DNA of 64,000 nucleotides from an uncultured Oscillospiraceae bacterium. Its GTDB lineage: Bacteria; Bacillota; Clostridia; Oscillospirales; Oscillospiraceae. Location: NCBI GenBank assembly GCA_934636655.1, contig CAKUAS010000011.1:8598-72597 (forward strand), read 5' to 3'. Position numbers and translations under genes: made by a program. The notes beneath the pieces are model-generated. The model was not told where the DNA came from. It saw only the letters and a program-made list of their open reading frames with translations, and did no database searches. Of this stretch, positions 9,157-18,207 are shown one piece after another (the stretch's first letter is position 1; each line of letters begins with the position of its first letter).

Positions 9157-9193
9157 TGCATTATGCGGTGGATATACTCCACCGCATAATGCA
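9157..9193. terminator. Hairpin between livK and livH
   Basis: A perfect 16-bp stem (9157-9172 with 9178-9193) and a 5-base loop. No long T-run follows on the minus strand, so it is more likely a partial terminator or an mRNA 3'-end protector for livK than a full stop. Confidence 0.6.
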
Positions 9194-9240
9194 CTGTGTA
9201 GTTATTAACTGAGTCAAGACGACTCTATCTCAATCCTGTC

Positions 9241-10503
9241 TCAACCGCCGATGAGTTCCTTTGCAAAGCCGGCCATAACGCTGCCCTGGAACGGGTCGAG
9301 GAAGCAGATACGGAAGTAGTAGTCCTTACCGTCGGTGACCTGCGGGTTGGTGCAGGAGCAGCCGATAGCGGGAACTGCAGCAGCCGCGAAAGTGTCCGCT
9401 GCGGCAATGGAAACGCCGGAGCCGTAAGAGCCGAGGACAACAAGGCATTTATCGGACACGAGCTTTGCAGCTGCGGTCTTGCCGGTGGTATCGTCGGAGC
9501 CGTTGTCCTGAATGTCAAGCTCAATTTTGTACTCAACACCGTTTACGGTAATGCTGGGCTTGAGGGAGTTAGCATACTGGATGCCGAGAACTTCCTGCTT
9601 ACCTCCGGGGCCGTTGTTGCCGGACTGAGGCTCGTAAACGCCGATCTTGATCGTGTTGCCATCAAGAGCGATACCGGTATCCTTGTAGTCAACGGGAGTG
9701 CCCTGAGTGTCGTTGTTTTCAACAGACTGTACCTTAACGAAGCTGAAGGCGCCGTCACCGGCCTGCTTTATGTACGCGCTGTCCTTGATAGCGTCGCCGG
9801 TCTGATTGAACTTGATGGTGCCGGTGACTGCATCTGTAATATTGACTTCCCAAAGAGCCTTCGCAACATCAACGGAGGTGATGCTGCCGCCCTTTGCGTT
9901 GAGAGCTGCCTCGATAGCCGCATATGCGGTATTGTATGCGTCAAAGCCGAGAGCGGAGACCGCTGCGACTATGTCGTTGCCGCCGTTATTGGTGAGACGA
10001 ACGGAATCTGCATTGAGGTACTCCTTGAAGCCCTTAACGAAAGCAGAAGCGGGACCCGAGGTGTCATTCTCGTCAAAGAAGGTTGAGCAGTAAACCTTGA
10101 GATCGGTGCCCTTGACACCGTCAAGGATAACAGAGCTCTCCCAAGTGTCGCCCGCAAGAATGGGAATATCTATACCCTTATCGGCAGCCTGCTGGAGCAG
10201 CAGAGCGGCAACAGTGGTGGAGTTGGGAGCAAATATAACATCCGCATTCTCCTGAGTTGCCTTAACAAGGTACGAGGTGAAATCCGAGGTATCCTTCGGG
10301 AAGGACTCGAATATTACCTTGCCGCCGTTTGACTCAAATGCATCACGGAAATAGGTGCCGAGCCCCTGTGAATAGGTGTCGCCGGTCTCACAAAGAACAT
10401 AGGCAATTTTCTTTCCGCTGTCGCTGCTGTCGCCGCCATTGCCGCATGCGCACAGCGAAAATACCATGAGCATCGCAAGAACAAGTGCTAAAAACTTCTT
10501 CAT
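9241..10503 (-). CDS. livK: LivK-type substrate-binding lipoprotein with circularly permuted lobes
   Basis: 420 aa. Signal peptide and lipobox L-C-A-C (cysteine about residue 20), ribosome site GGAGG. The mature protein is built from the usual LivK/Peripla_BP_6 parts in swapped order. Residues 31-260 begin with KKIAYVLCETGDTYSQGL and carry TNNGGNDIVAAVSALGFDAY, which in ordinary family members form the later part. Residues 284-420 begin with NTIKIGVYEPQSGNNGPGG, contain VLGSYGSGVSIAAADTF and FRICFLDPFQGSV, and stop at FAKELIGG; these are normally N-terminal. Residues 262-283 (NNDTQGTPVDYKDT...) look like the usual post-lipobox linker. Both parts seem complete, so the fold may close normally. 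First gene of the liv operon; binds amino acids, exact ligand unknown. Confidence 0.85.
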   Translation of the reverse strand: MKKFLALVLAMLMVFSLCACGNGGDSSDSGKKIAYVLCETGDTYSQGLGTYFRDAFESNGGKVIFESFPKDTSDFTSYLVKATQENADVIFAPNSTTVAALLLQQAADKGIDIPILAGDTWESSVILDGVKGTDLKVYCSTFFDENDTSGPASAFVKGFKEYLNADSVRLTNNGGNDIVAAVSALGFDAYNTAYAAIEAALNAKGGSITSVDVAKALWEVNITDAVTGTIKFNQTGDAIKDSAYIKQAGDGAFSFVKVQSVENNDTQGTPVDYKDTGIALDGNTIKIGVYEPQSGNNGPGGKQEVLGIQYANSLKPSITVNGVEYKIELDIQDNGSDDTTGKTAAAKLVSDKCLVVLGSYGSGVSIAAADTFAAAAVPAIGCSCTNPQVTDGKDYYFRICFLDPFQGSVMAGFAKELIGG

Positions 10504-10589
10504 TGGGTTTTCCTCCTAATTAAATCTCAACTTTCAACTTTCTCCGTGTCCGCACAAGGCGAACATTTGTCTTTATGTTGATAGTTGGC

Positions 10590-10618
10590 ATTATAAACTA
10601 CGAAAAAGCAAATTGCAA
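10590..10618 (-). promoter_or_regulatory. liv operon promoter
   Basis: Minus-strand -35 TTGCAA (complement of 10613-10618) and -10 TATAAT (10590-10595) with a 17-bp spacer. The roughly 80-base leader to livK includes a small hairpin (arms GTTCGC and GCGGAC) near 10545-10565. No clear operator was seen. Confidence 0.75.
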
Positions 10619-10677
10619 CTGTTTTTTGAATATTTTATTAATATAATTCTGACAATGTTTTGAATATGAAATAAAGC

Positions 10678-11889
10678 TTACATTATTTTCGGGCTCGTTC
10701 GCCAGTCCGCGCCGCCCTTTCGTTCTCCGCGTGCGGCATAGCCGAGGACATACAGATCGTGTGCGGCACTGCCGAGTTCAAAGAGTCCGCGGCACTCATC
10801 CCCGCAGCTTTTTACCTCAGCGGGCTTTGTTATGACCGGTATGCGCGACTTTTCGCCCATATCGCGCAGCAGCGAGCAGCCGCGTGAATTTGCCGCCAGA
10901 ACGCGGGCATAGGGAGGCGTCTCGGCCGACATCTGTGCGCTTATGCCGAGGGCGGCGCACATTATAATACGGCGTATGCGGCTGAGGGCATAGCGTTTGC
11001 TCTTTCCGGCAGCAAGTATAGCATCGAGCGTGCACTCCTCCTTCGCCGCGCGGGCAATGCGGTTGTGCAGCCCCTCCCCCGTGTCCGGAAGGCCTGCATA
11101 AGCCTCGTCCGGCAGCATGCGCAGGCGCGATATTATTGCGCTCTCCAGACTTTCGGGAATCACGGGGCCGCGGCCGAGCTTTTCCTCGCGCCGATAGACG
11201 TTGTGGGCGCTTTCGGGCAGCACCGATGCAATGTCTCTGCCGCTTGATATCATACGGCGTATCTCCGCCGCCGACTTATAGCCCTCACCGGAGAGCTCAT
11301 CGTGCCCCGAGCCGAAGCGCTGGACAGTCACAGGCTTTAAGTTAATACCCAGATTGTATATGGCTTTTATGTATTCGACGGCTAGGATATTATTCGGAGT
11401 TTCGAGCTGGCAGGACATTTCGCCGAGGCGCTTTGCCACGGCTCTCTGCCGCGCGGCGGCAAAAGGTATGCCCTCGTCGGCGGCAAGCTCTGCGCGTATA
11501 TCCGCGCCGATAAGCGGATCGATAAGCGTCTCCGCGATCGTTTCAAGCACCTCGACCTCGCCGCACTCGCTGCCGAAGCTCAGGTGCGTGACAACTCCTG
11601 TTGCACCCAAAAGCCCTACGGCCCCGCGCGCAAAGCCCTCGGCCGAGGATAATACCCACGGAAGCGGAAGCTCCAGCACAAGGTCAACTCCGCTGCGCGC
11701 CGCGGCCTCGGCTCGCGCGAACTTTGAGTACACCGCTGCCTCACCGCGCTGGATGAAATCGCCCGACATCACGCACACCACGGGGCAGTCCTCGCCCATG
11801 AGCTTTTTTGTCTCCGCGATATGGTGCATATGTCCATAATGGAAGGGATTATACTCTCCTACTATGCCAATTACGCTCAAATCATTCAT
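10678..11889 (-). CDS. tmcAL: tRNA(Met) cytidine acetate ligase (YlbM family)
   Basis: 403 aa. The N-terminal nucleotidyltransferase motif VIGIVGEYNPFHYGHMHH and the segment VVCVMSGDFIQRGEAAVYSK identify the TmcAL family, which uses acetate and ATP to make N4-acetylcytidine at the wobble base of elongator tRNA-Met. The C-terminal half is the family-specific tRNA-binding region. Start is uncertain: ATG at 11887-11889 has AAAGGG directly in front, while a TTG at 11869-11871 has that same AAAGGG at a better distance. It lies divergent from ackA, which could supply acetate; that link is inference. Confidence 0.88.
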   Translation of the reverse strand: MNDLSVIGIVGEYNPFHYGHMHHIAETKKLMGEDCPVVCVMSGDFIQRGEAAVYSKFARAEAAARSGVDLVLELPLPWVLSSAEGFARGAVGLLGATGVVTHLSFGSECGEVEVLETIAETLIDPLIGADIRAELAADEGIPFAAARQRAVAKRLGEMSCQLETPNNILAVEYIKAIYNLGINLKPVTVQRFGSGHDELSGEGYKSAAEIRRMISSGRDIASVLPESAHNVYRREEKLGRGPVIPESLESAIISRLRMLPDEAYAGLPDTGEGLHNRIARAAKEECTLDAILAAGKSKRYALSRIRRIIMCAALGISAQMSAETPPYARVLAANSRGCSLLRDMGEKSRIPVITKPAEVKSCGDECRGLFELGSAAHDLYVLGYAARGERKGGADWRTSPKIM

Positions 11890-11905
11890 CCCTTTCAAAA
11901 ATTAC

Positions 11906-11933
11906 TTGATTTTTGTGCAAAATGTATTAAAAT
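11906..11933 (+). promoter_or_regulatory. Possible ackA promoter
   Basis: TTGATT (11906-11911) and TAAAAT (11928-11933) with a 16-bp spacer. A second possible -10 (TACAAT at 11955-11960) is nearby, so the assignment is tentative. Confidence 0.45.
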
Positions 11934-11997
11934 AATTTAGGTATGCTTTAATGATACAATTTTTTTGTGATTTTTACAATAAGAAAGGAATACCGGA

Positions 11998-13194
11998 ATG
12001 AAAATTCTTGTTATCAACGCAGGCAGCTCCTCCCTGAAGTATCAGCTCATCGACATGGAGACCGAGTCCGTCATGGCCAAGGGTCTTTGCGAGCGCATCG
12101 GCATCGACGGTCACCTCAAGCACAGCCCGCTGGTCGGCGGCAAGCCCGTATTTGACGAGGATCTTGCAATGCCCACCCACGCAGAGGCAATAGCCGCTGT
12201 TATAGACAAGCTCACCAGCGCCGAGTACGGCGTTGTTGCCTCCATGAAGGAGATCGACGCTGTCGGCCACCGCGTCGTTCACGGCGGCGAGAAGTTCGCT
12301 TCCTCCGTGCGCATCGACGATGCCGTCATGGAAGCTCTAAAGGAGTGCACTCCCTTTGCTCCCCTGCACAACCCCGCAAATATCATCGGCATCAACGCCT
12401 GCCGCGACGTTATGGGCGACGTTCCCATGGTCGCAGTGTTCGACACCGCTTTCCACCAGACCATGCCCGGCAAGGCTTACATGTACGCCGTTCCCTATGA
12501 ATATTACAAGAATGACGGCATCCGCCGCTACGGCTTCCACGGCACCTCCCACCGCTATGTTTCCGGCCGCTGCGCAGAGCTCATGGGCAAGCCCATCGGG
12601 GAGCTCAAGATCGTCTCCTGCCATATGGGCAACGGCAGCTCCATCGCCGCTATCGACGGCGGCAAGTGCGTCGACACCTCCATGGGCTTCACTCCCCTGG
12701 TCGGCCTCCCCATGGGTACCCGCTGCGGCGATCTGGACGCAGGCGTTATCCAGTTTATCATGAACAAATACGGCATCAGCATCGACGAGATGCTCAACAT
12801 ACTCAACAAGAAGTCCGGTGTTCTGGGCGTTTCCGGCGTTTCCTCCGACTTCCGCGATCTCGACAACGCCGCTGCCGAGGGCAACGAGCGCGCACAGCTG
12901 GCACTGGATATGTTCCATTACTGGGTCGCAAAGGTCGCAGGCTCTTATGTTGCAGCAATGAACGGCGTTGACGCCATCGTATTCACCGCAGGCGTAGGCG
13001 AAAACTCCAAGAGCTCCCGCAAGGCCATTGCCGAGTACTTCGGCTATCTGGGAGTTACCATTGACGACGAGGCAAACTCCAAGCGCGGCGAGGATATCAT
13101 GATCTCCACCCCCGATTCCAAGGTCAAGGTCTTCGTTATTCCCACCAATGAAGAGCTCGTCATTGCACGCGATACCCGCGACATAGTCGGCTAA
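11998..13194 (+). CDS. ackA: Acetate kinase
   Basis: 398 aa cytosolic kinase making acetate and ATP from acetyl phosphate. The N-terminus [20 protein letters not shown], the [12 protein letters not shown] block, the [12 protein letters not shown] block with the catalytic histidine, and [20 protein letters not shown] are family signatures; length is standard. Ribosome site AAAGGA about ten bases before the ATG. Codon use is strongly biased to C-ending codons, as expected of a highly expressed fermentation gene. No pta gene is adjacent. Confidence 0.97.
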   Translation: MKILVINAGSSSLKYQLIDMETESVMAKGLCERIGIDGHLKHSPLVGGKPVFDEDLAMPTHAEAIAAVIDKLTSAEYGVVASMKEIDAVGHRVVHGGEKFASSVRIDDAVMEALKECTPFAPLHNPANIIGINACRDVMGDVPMVAVFDTAFHQTMPGKAYMYAVPYEYYKNDGIRRYGFHGTSHRYVSGRCAELMGKPIGELKIVSCHMGNGSSIAAIDGGKCVDTSMGFTPLVGLPMGTRCGDLDAGVIQFIMNKYGISIDEMLNILNKKSGVLGVSGVSSDFRDLDNAAAEGNERAQLALDMFHYWVAKVAGSYVAAMNGVDAIVFTAGVGENSKSSRKAIAEYFGYLGVTIDDEANSKRGEDIMISTPDSKVKVFVIPTNEELVIARDTRDIVG

Positions 13195-13207
13195 TCCGAA
13201 AAACACG

Positions 13208-13243
13208 CTGCCGTCCCTGCAAACGCAGAGGCGGCAGTTTTTT
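13208..13243 (+). terminator. ackA terminator
   Basis: Stem CTGCCG...CGGCAG with inner CCTGC/GCAG pairing, 4-base loop, followed by six T at 13238-13243. Confidence 0.8.
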
Positions 13244-13254
13244 GTCCGCTGTTG

Positions 13255-14772
13255 TTATAATAATGGAGCGATGACTCGCAGTATGCGATCAAGAAGCTCG
13301 CCGAAAAAGCTCGTGTGGCAATCGGCAAGCTCTATTTTGCGGCATTTTTCGATCGTAGCAAGGTCGTCATTTCTCAGGTCGATTACCGCCGGGCTGTCAT
13401 AAAAGAGCGTTCCGCATTCAAAGTGCAGATACAGGCTGCGATAGTCCATGTTTATTGTTCCGACGACGCCGAGCTTATCGTCGGAAACATAGCTTTTTGC
13501 GTGTATAAAGCCCGGCGTGTACTCATATATCTTAACTCCTGCACGGATGAGAGAAGCATAGTACGACCTTGTCAGGCGGTATACGATCTTTTTATCCGGT
13601 ATTCCCGGGGTAATAAGGCGCACATCTACGCCGCGCTTTGCCGCAAGACATAGAGCATTTTGCAGACTGCTGTCAATGGCAAGGTACGGCGTTGTTATAT
13701 AAACGTAGTCGTTTGCGGTGTAGAGTATATCTGCATATACGCTCTCGCTCGTGTTTTCATCGTCAAGCGGACTGTCGGAAAAGCTGAGAATATAACCGTC
13801 GCTTTCGCTGCCGCTCTCCTCGTACTTTTCGGGCAAATAGTCGCCGTAAGCACCCTCTTTTTCCTCAAAGGCGTTCCACATTTCAAGAAACATGAGAGTC
13901 AGGTTCTCAACGCCCGGGCCCTTGAACATGAGTCCCGTGTCCTTCCAGTGTCCGAAGCGCTCTTTTTGGTTTATATACTCATCGCTTATATTTATGCCGC
14001 CTATGAAGCCGGCCTTACCGTCGATTACCGTTATCTTCCGATGGTCGCGGTTATTCATAACAACGCTGACGACGGGCACGAACTTATTGAACGCAAAGGC
14101 CTTGATGCCGTAGCCGCGCAGAGTCTGATAATAGTCTGCCGGGAGATAATCGGCACAGCCCACATCGTCGTATATAACGCGTACATCAACGCCCTGAGCT
14201 ACCTTGCGCCGCAGAATATCGAGCACCGAATCCCACATCTGCCCCGAATTTATTATGAAATACTCAAAAAAAATGAACTTTTCCGCCTTCTCGAGCTCCG
14301 GCAGAAGGCTCGCATACATATCCTCACCGACGGGGAAATAGGTCGTTTGCGTATCACGGCACGCTCTGTAGCCGCTGTAGGACTCAAGATAGCGAAAAAT
14401 GCCGCGCACATTGTCATCGTCTATCTCATCGGTGACCGACGGGCGATGTGCATAGTACCGCTGAGTGTCCTCAAGCTGAACGTTCAGCTTCTCACGCACG
14501 AATCTTGTCGGGCGCTTATTACCGAACAGGACGTACATAAGCCCGCCGAAAAGCGGCAAAAGCGCGATAAACAGAACCCAGCTGACCTTGTATGACGGGT
14601 CCATATCGTTTTTTATGACGTGCAGGATGGCGATAAGGCTCAGTATGCGCAGGATATAGTTCATCACCGGCAGCGCATCGCCGAGGCGCAGAACGAGCGC
14701 AACTATCCATACCAGCTGCACAAGGATGAGCACAGCCGTTATCGCGGTTCGTGAAAGCAGTTTTTTCAGCAA
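13255..14772 (-). CDS. cls: Cardiolipin synthase
   Basis: 505 aa phospholipase-D-superfamily enzyme joining phosphatidylglycerol molecules into cardiolipin. Two N-terminal membrane helices (residues 8-30 and 36-54 approx.), then two HKD motifs: HRKITVIDGKAGFIGG and HAKSYVSDDKLGVVGT. Also WVLFIALLPLFGGLMYVLFG, typical of the family. The start appears to be TTG (complement of 14770-14772) with GAGG eight bases upstream. Length fits bacterial Cls. Confidence 0.93.
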   Translation of the reverse strand: MLKKLLSRTAITAVLILVQLVWIVALVLRLGDALPVMNYILRILSLIAILHVIKNDMDPSYKVSWVLFIALLPLFGGLMYVLFGNKRPTRFVREKLNVQLEDTQRYYAHRPSVTDEIDDDNVRGIFRYLESYSGYRACRDTQTTYFPVGEDMYASLLPELEKAEKFIFFEYFIINSGQMWDSVLDILRRKVAQGVDVRVIYDDVGCADYLPADYYQTLRGYGIKAFAFNKFVPVVSVVMNNRDHRKITVIDGKAGFIGGINISDEYINQKERFGHWKDTGLMFKGPGVENLTLMFLEMWNAFEEKEGAYGDYLPEKYEESGSESDGYILSFSDSPLDDENTSESVYADILYTANDYVYITTPYLAIDSSLQNALCLAAKRGVDVRLITPGIPDKKIVYRLTRSYYASLIRAGVKIYEYTPGFIHAKSYVSDDKLGVVGTINMDYRSLYLHFECGTLFYDSPAVIDLRNDDLATIEKCRKIELADCHTSFFGELLDRILRVIAPLL

Positions 14773-14876
14773 TCGGGTATCCTCATTTCTCTTTATTCTT
14801 CTATTAATATTATATTATCTCATGTTCGTTCGCGTTTTGCAATATCCGCATGAAAAAACGCGACCGCCGGCGCTCC

Positions 14877-14905
14877 TTGACGCACGGGGCCGATTCTGAT
14901 AAAAT
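14877..14905 (+). promoter_or_regulatory. Promoter of the acyltransferase gene
   Basis: TTGACG (14877-14882), 17-bp spacer, TAAAAT (14900-14905). Transcription would begin near 14912, which places the in-frame ATG at 14850 upstream of the transcript and supports the GTG start at 14940. Confidence 0.75.
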
Positions 14906-14939
14906 CTTGCTGTTAATATGCATTATCGGAGGTCGACAG

Positions 14940-15968
14940 GTGGATACGGGAAACTCGCTTTCAGCAGCCAAAAAGACGCAGATATACGATTTCATAAAAA
15001 TAGCGGTGGAAATACTTGTCGTGCTTCAGCACATAACGGTCATGTATTCCGATCATGCTGCTGTTCCTCAAATAATGTCCTCGCGCCTGCTGGCATCGGT
15101 GTACGCCGTACTCGCCGTAGCCACAATGCCTATATTCATGTGCATCTGCGGAGCTGTTTACGACTATTGCATCAGCATAGGAAAATACCAGAACCGGCTG
15201 CGCTTTATCGGAAACAAGTTTAAGCGTCTTATGATCCCGTACTATGTTTTCAGCGCGCTCATCGTCGCGCCGGTGGTCATAAAAGTCGGCGTCGTTTCGT
15301 GGTCGTACCAGGAGTTTCTCATCCGCGGCACGCTGCTCGGCGGACTTACGAGACATTTGTGGTTCTGCATGTCGCTGTTCTGCATTTTCATTCTTTGCGC
15401 ACTGCTGCGCGATGTTCTCAAAAAGTGTCCGCCCTTTATCATTCTCCCGATAGTCGCCGTCATGTCGTACATCGGGACGCGCTGGAGCGCACCGTATTTC
15501 CAGCTCCACCAGACGCTGCACTACATTCTGTATTTCTACGTCGGCACGCTTATAAACAGCAATTGGGATAAATTCGCCGGGTTTATCAAAAAGCATTATA
15601 TCATATGCCTGATCCTCTCCGCGGCAGCATGGCTTAGCATACTCGCCTCCGCGCATTTGAGATATCTTGCGGCGTTCGGCTCAATACTGTTTATATTTGC
15701 AGTTTCCATGCCCGTTGGCATCCCGAACCTCGAGCGGCACTCCTCCTATACTCTGCTCAAGCGCGACAGCTTCGGCATATATCTTCTGCACCCAATGATG
15801 ATATATCTTATCTTCCACGCCTTCCGTGACAGCACGGTAAATCCCTATCTCATAAGCGTCGTGACCTTCGTTGTGGTGTACTCCGCCTCGATAGTGATAA
15901 CCGAAATAATACGAAAGCTGCATCTCGGTGTCATAATCGGTGAAAAAAGCCTTAAAAGCTCGCGATAA
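14940..15968 (+). CDS. Membrane acyltransferase, acyltransferase-3 family
   Basis: 342 aa integral membrane protein with about ten hydrophobic segments. The first, IYDFIKIAVEILVVLQH, carries the N-terminal histidine typical of the OatA/WecH-like family that acetylates surface sugars. GTG start at 14940-14942 with ribosome site GGAGG seven bases upstream; the longer frame to 14850 is excluded by the promoter at 14877-14905. The acceptor sugar is unknown; no polysaccharide genes are adjacent. Confidence 0.82.
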   Translation: MDTGNSLSAAKKTQIYDFIKIAVEILVVLQHITVMYSDHAAVPQIMSSRLLASVYAVLAVATMPIFMCICGAVYDYCISIGKYQNRLRFIGNKFKRLMIPYYVFSALIVAPVVIKVGVVSWSYQEFLIRGTLLGGLTRHLWFCMSLFCIFILCALLRDVLKKCPPFIILPIVAVMSYIGTRWSAPYFQLHQTLHYILYFYVGTLINSNWDKFAGFIKKHYIICLILSAAAWLSILASAHLRYLAAFGSILFIFAVSMPVGIPNLERHSSYTLLKRDSFGIYLLHPMMIYLIFHAFRDSTVNPYLISVVTFVVVYSASIVITEIIRKLHLGVIIGEKSLKSSR

Positions 15969-15981
15969 ACGGCAAAAACGC

Positions 15982-16010
15982 TTGACATTCAGGGGCTGCC
16001 GTGATATGCT
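15982..16010 (+). promoter_or_regulatory. rplU operon promoter
   Basis: TTGACA (15982-15987), 17-bp spacer, TATGCT (16005-16010). Confidence 0.85.
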
Positions 16011-16016
16011 ATTCGA

Positions 16017-16094
16017 GCCGCATTGAATGGGTCGGAAGTCCGGAGCTTGTCCGGCACCCATGAGAGCGAGACCTGAAGAAAGGATTGTTAGTTT
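16017..16094 (+). ncRNA. Structured 5' leader of rplU, L21-leader candidate
   Basis: About 78 bases between the inferred transcription start and the rplU ATG. An outer stem pairs ATGGGTC with the ACCCAT near 16060, enclosing an inner hairpin with arms GTCCGG/CCGGAC-like. Position and structure fit an L21 leader through which the ribosomal protein may control its own operon. The identity needs a covariance-model match. Confidence 0.5.
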
Positions 16095-16409
16095 ATGAAG
16101 CATGCTATCATCATGACCGGCGGCAAGCAGTACCGCGTGGCAGAGGGCGACGTTATCTTCGTTGAGAAGCTTGACGTTGAAGCCGGCGAGACCGTTAAGT
16201 TTGACAAGGTTCTCGCAGTTATCGACGGCGACAGCACCGTTTTCGGCGCTCCTGTTATCGACGGCGCTACCGTTTCCGCAAATGTCGTCAAGAACGGCAA
16301 GGGCAAGAAGGTTCGCGTTTACAAGATGAAGCCCAAAAAGGGTTATCGCAGAACGCAGGGTCACAGACAGCCCTATACCAAGGTTCAGATCGAAACCATC
16401 AACGCATAA
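16095..16409 (+). CDS. rplU: Ribosomal protein L21
   Basis: 104 aa 50S subunit protein binding 23S rRNA domain II. Recognised by [15 protein letters not shown] near the N-terminus and the C-terminal [17 protein letters not shown]. First gene of rplU-rpmA. The usual Firmicute prp protease gene is missing between them: only 38 bases separate the genes. Confidence 0.98.
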   Translation: MKHAIIMTGGKQYRVAEGDVIFVEKLDVEAGETVKFDKVLAVIDGDSTVFGAPVIDGATVSANVVKNGKGKKVRVYKMKPKKGYRRTQGHRQPYTKVQIETINA

Positions 16410-16447
16410 TTTTCCCCGCTACTACTGATAATGGAGGTGTAACCTTA

Positions 16448-16711
16448 ATGGCACATAAAAAAGGTATGGGTTCTACCAAGAACGGCCGCGACAGTGAGTC
16501 TAAGCGTCTTGGTGTCAAAAGAGCAGACGGTCAGTTCGTCCTGGCCGGAAATATCCTCGTCAGACAGCGCGGAACTAAGATCCATCCCGGCACCAACGTT
16601 GGCAAGGGTAAGGACGACACCCTGTTCGCTCTCGTAGACGGCAAGGTAAAGTTCGAGCGCAAGGATAAGGATCGCAAGCAGGTTTCTGTTTACGAAGAGA
16701 TCGCTCAGTAA
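16448..16711 (+). CDS. rpmA: Ribosomal protein L27
   Basis: 87 aa 50S protein near the peptidyl-transferase centre. It starts [16 protein letters not shown], so the mature L27 N-terminus follows the initiator directly. The N-terminal extension of many Firmicute L27 proteins, cut off by the Prp protease, is absent, in keeping with the missing prp gene. Ribosome site GGAGGTGT in front of the ATG. Confidence 0.98.
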   Translation: MAHKKGMGSTKNGRDSESKRLGVKRADGQFVLAGNILVRQRGTKIHPGTNVGKGKDDTLFALVDGKVKFERKDKDRKQVSVYEEIAQ

Positions 16712-16723
16712 ATTAACATGACG

Positions 16724-16754
16724 ATGCCGGACGAAGCTTTCGTCCGGCATTTAT
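16724..16754 (+). terminator. Terminator after rpmA
   Basis: A perfect 12-bp stem (16724-16735 with 16739-16750), 3-base loop, then TTTATT. Confidence 0.8.
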
Positions 16755-16848
16755 TATAGGGTTCTGTCATGCAGATAACTTTGCGGCCTTTGGCGGCTCT
16801 TTTGAGCCGGAAATTCAATAAACACCAATATTTATAGTGAGGTGAAAT

Positions 16849-18132
16849 ATGGCTACCTCTTTTGTTGATAAAGCACGGATAACGATAAAGGCCGGAAACG
16901 GCGGCAACGGAGCTGTCGCGTTCCACCGCGAGAAATACGTCGCGGCAGGCGGCCCGGACGGCGGCGACGGCGGTAAGGGCGGCGATATCGTTTTCGTTGT
17001 TGACGACAACATGTCCACTCTGATGGACTTCAGATACAAGCGCAAGTACGTCGCCGGAACAGGCGCGGACGGACAGGGCAAGCGCTGCTCCGGTAAGGAC
17101 GGCGAGAGCCTTTATATCCGCGTTCCGCGCGGCACGCTCGTGCGTGATACCGAGACCGGCGGCATAATGCACGATATGTCCGACGGCAAGCCCTTCATCG
17201 CCGCTCGCGGCGGCAAGGGCGGCTGGGGCAACAAGCATTTCGCAACGCCTACGAGGCAGGTCCCGCGTTTTGCAAAGCCCGGCCTTCCCGGCGAAGCGCA
17301 CGATATCACACTTGAATTAAAGCTTCTGGCCGATGTTGGGCTGGTCGGCTTCCCAAATGTGGGCAAGTCCACCCTGCTGTCGGTCGTAAGCAAGGCACAC
17401 CCGAAGATCGCCAACTACCATTTCACAACGCTGTTCCCCAATCTCGGCGTTGTGTATGTAGACGAGGGCCGCTCCTTTGTCATGGCCGATATCCCCGGCA
17501 TAATCGAGGGTGCATCCGAGGGTGCCGGGCTCGGCCACGATTTTCTGCGGCACATTGACCGCTGCCGATTGCTCATACATCTCGTTGACGTTTCCGGCTC
17601 CGAGGGGCGCGACCCGGTCGAGGATTTCGATGCCATAAACGCCGAGCTCAAAGAATACTCCGCCGAGCTCGCCGAGCGCAAGCAGATAGTTGCGGCAAAC
17701 AAGTGCGACCTGTGCGGCGACGACCGCGAAAACATTGAGCGACTCAAAGCGCACGTTGAGGCTCTCGGCTACGGATTCTTTGAGATGAGCGCCGCAACGC
17801 ATCACGGAACGCGTGAGCTCGTCAACATGGCGGCCGAGCAGCTAAGCGAGCTTCCCCCTGTCATTCACTTCGAAGCAGACTATGTTCCGCCCGAGCCCGT
17901 TATCGATACGTCCGAGGATATTACGATCGAAAAATACGATGACGTTTGGGTCGTCGAAGGAGGCTGGCTGCAAAGACTTATGGCTTCCGTCAACTTCTCG
18001 GACAATGAGAGCATGATGTACTTTAACCGAGTCCTGCGCGATAACGGGGTTTATCAGCGCATGGAGGATATGGGCATTTGTGACGGCGACACAGTCAGCA
18101 TCTATAACCTCGAGTTTGAGTACCGTGATTGA
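16849..18132 (+). CDS. obgE: Obg family GTPase
   Basis: 427 aa GTPase involved in late 50S assembly and, in spore-formers, sporulation. Glycine-rich Obg fold at residues 1-158 (GNGGNGAVAFHREKYVAAGG), G1 GFPNVGKST near 165, G3 DIPG near 212, G4 NKCD near 283, and a C-terminal OCT-type domain ending EFEYRD. It lies after the rpmA terminator, so it may have its own promoter in the 137-base gap, which also holds a small hairpin (CGGCTC/GAGCCG near 16793-16808). Confidence 0.97.
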   Translation: MATSFVDKARITIKAGNGGNGAVAFHREKYVAAGGPDGGDGGKGGDIVFVVDDNMSTLMDFRYKRKYVAGTGADGQGKRCSGKDGESLYIRVPRGTLVRDTETGGIMHDMSDGKPFIAARGGKGGWGNKHFATPTRQVPRFAKPGLPGEAHDITLELKLLADVGLVGFPNVGKSTLLSVVSKAHPKIANYHFTTLFPNLGVVYVDEGRSFVMADIPGIIEGASEGAGLGHDFLRHIDRCRLLIHLVDVSGSEGRDPVEDFDAINAELKEYSAELAERKQIVAANKCDLCGDDRENIERLKAHVEALGYGFFEMSAATHHGTRELVNMAAEQLSELPPVIHFEADYVPPEPVIDTSEDITIEKYDDVWVVEGGWLQRLMASVNFSDNESMMYFNRVLRDNGVYQRMEDMGICDGDTVSIYNLEFEYRD

Positions 18133-18156
18133 TGCTTTTATATTTAATAATGTAGA

Positions 18157-18188
18157 AAAACGATGCCTGTTTTCCCAGGCATCGTTTT
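18157..18188. terminator. Terminator between obgE and ssp
   Basis: Perfect 13-bp stem (18157-18169 with 18176-18188) with A-run and T-run flanks; serves both convergent genes. Confidence 0.85.
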
Positions 18189-18207
18189 CTTTCTCTCTTA
18201 TCAAAGA

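Noticed and set aside
9241..10503. Misassembly of two tandem livK genes as the cause of the permuted order
   Set aside because: Collapse of ordinary tandem copies would not easily give signal-second half-first half-stop in one clean frame; kept open as a caveat in the finding.
14850..14939. Upstream ATG start for the acyltransferase
   Set aside because: The promoter TTGACG-17-TAAAAT at 14877-14905 lies downstream of that ATG; GTG at 14940 has a GGAGG site.
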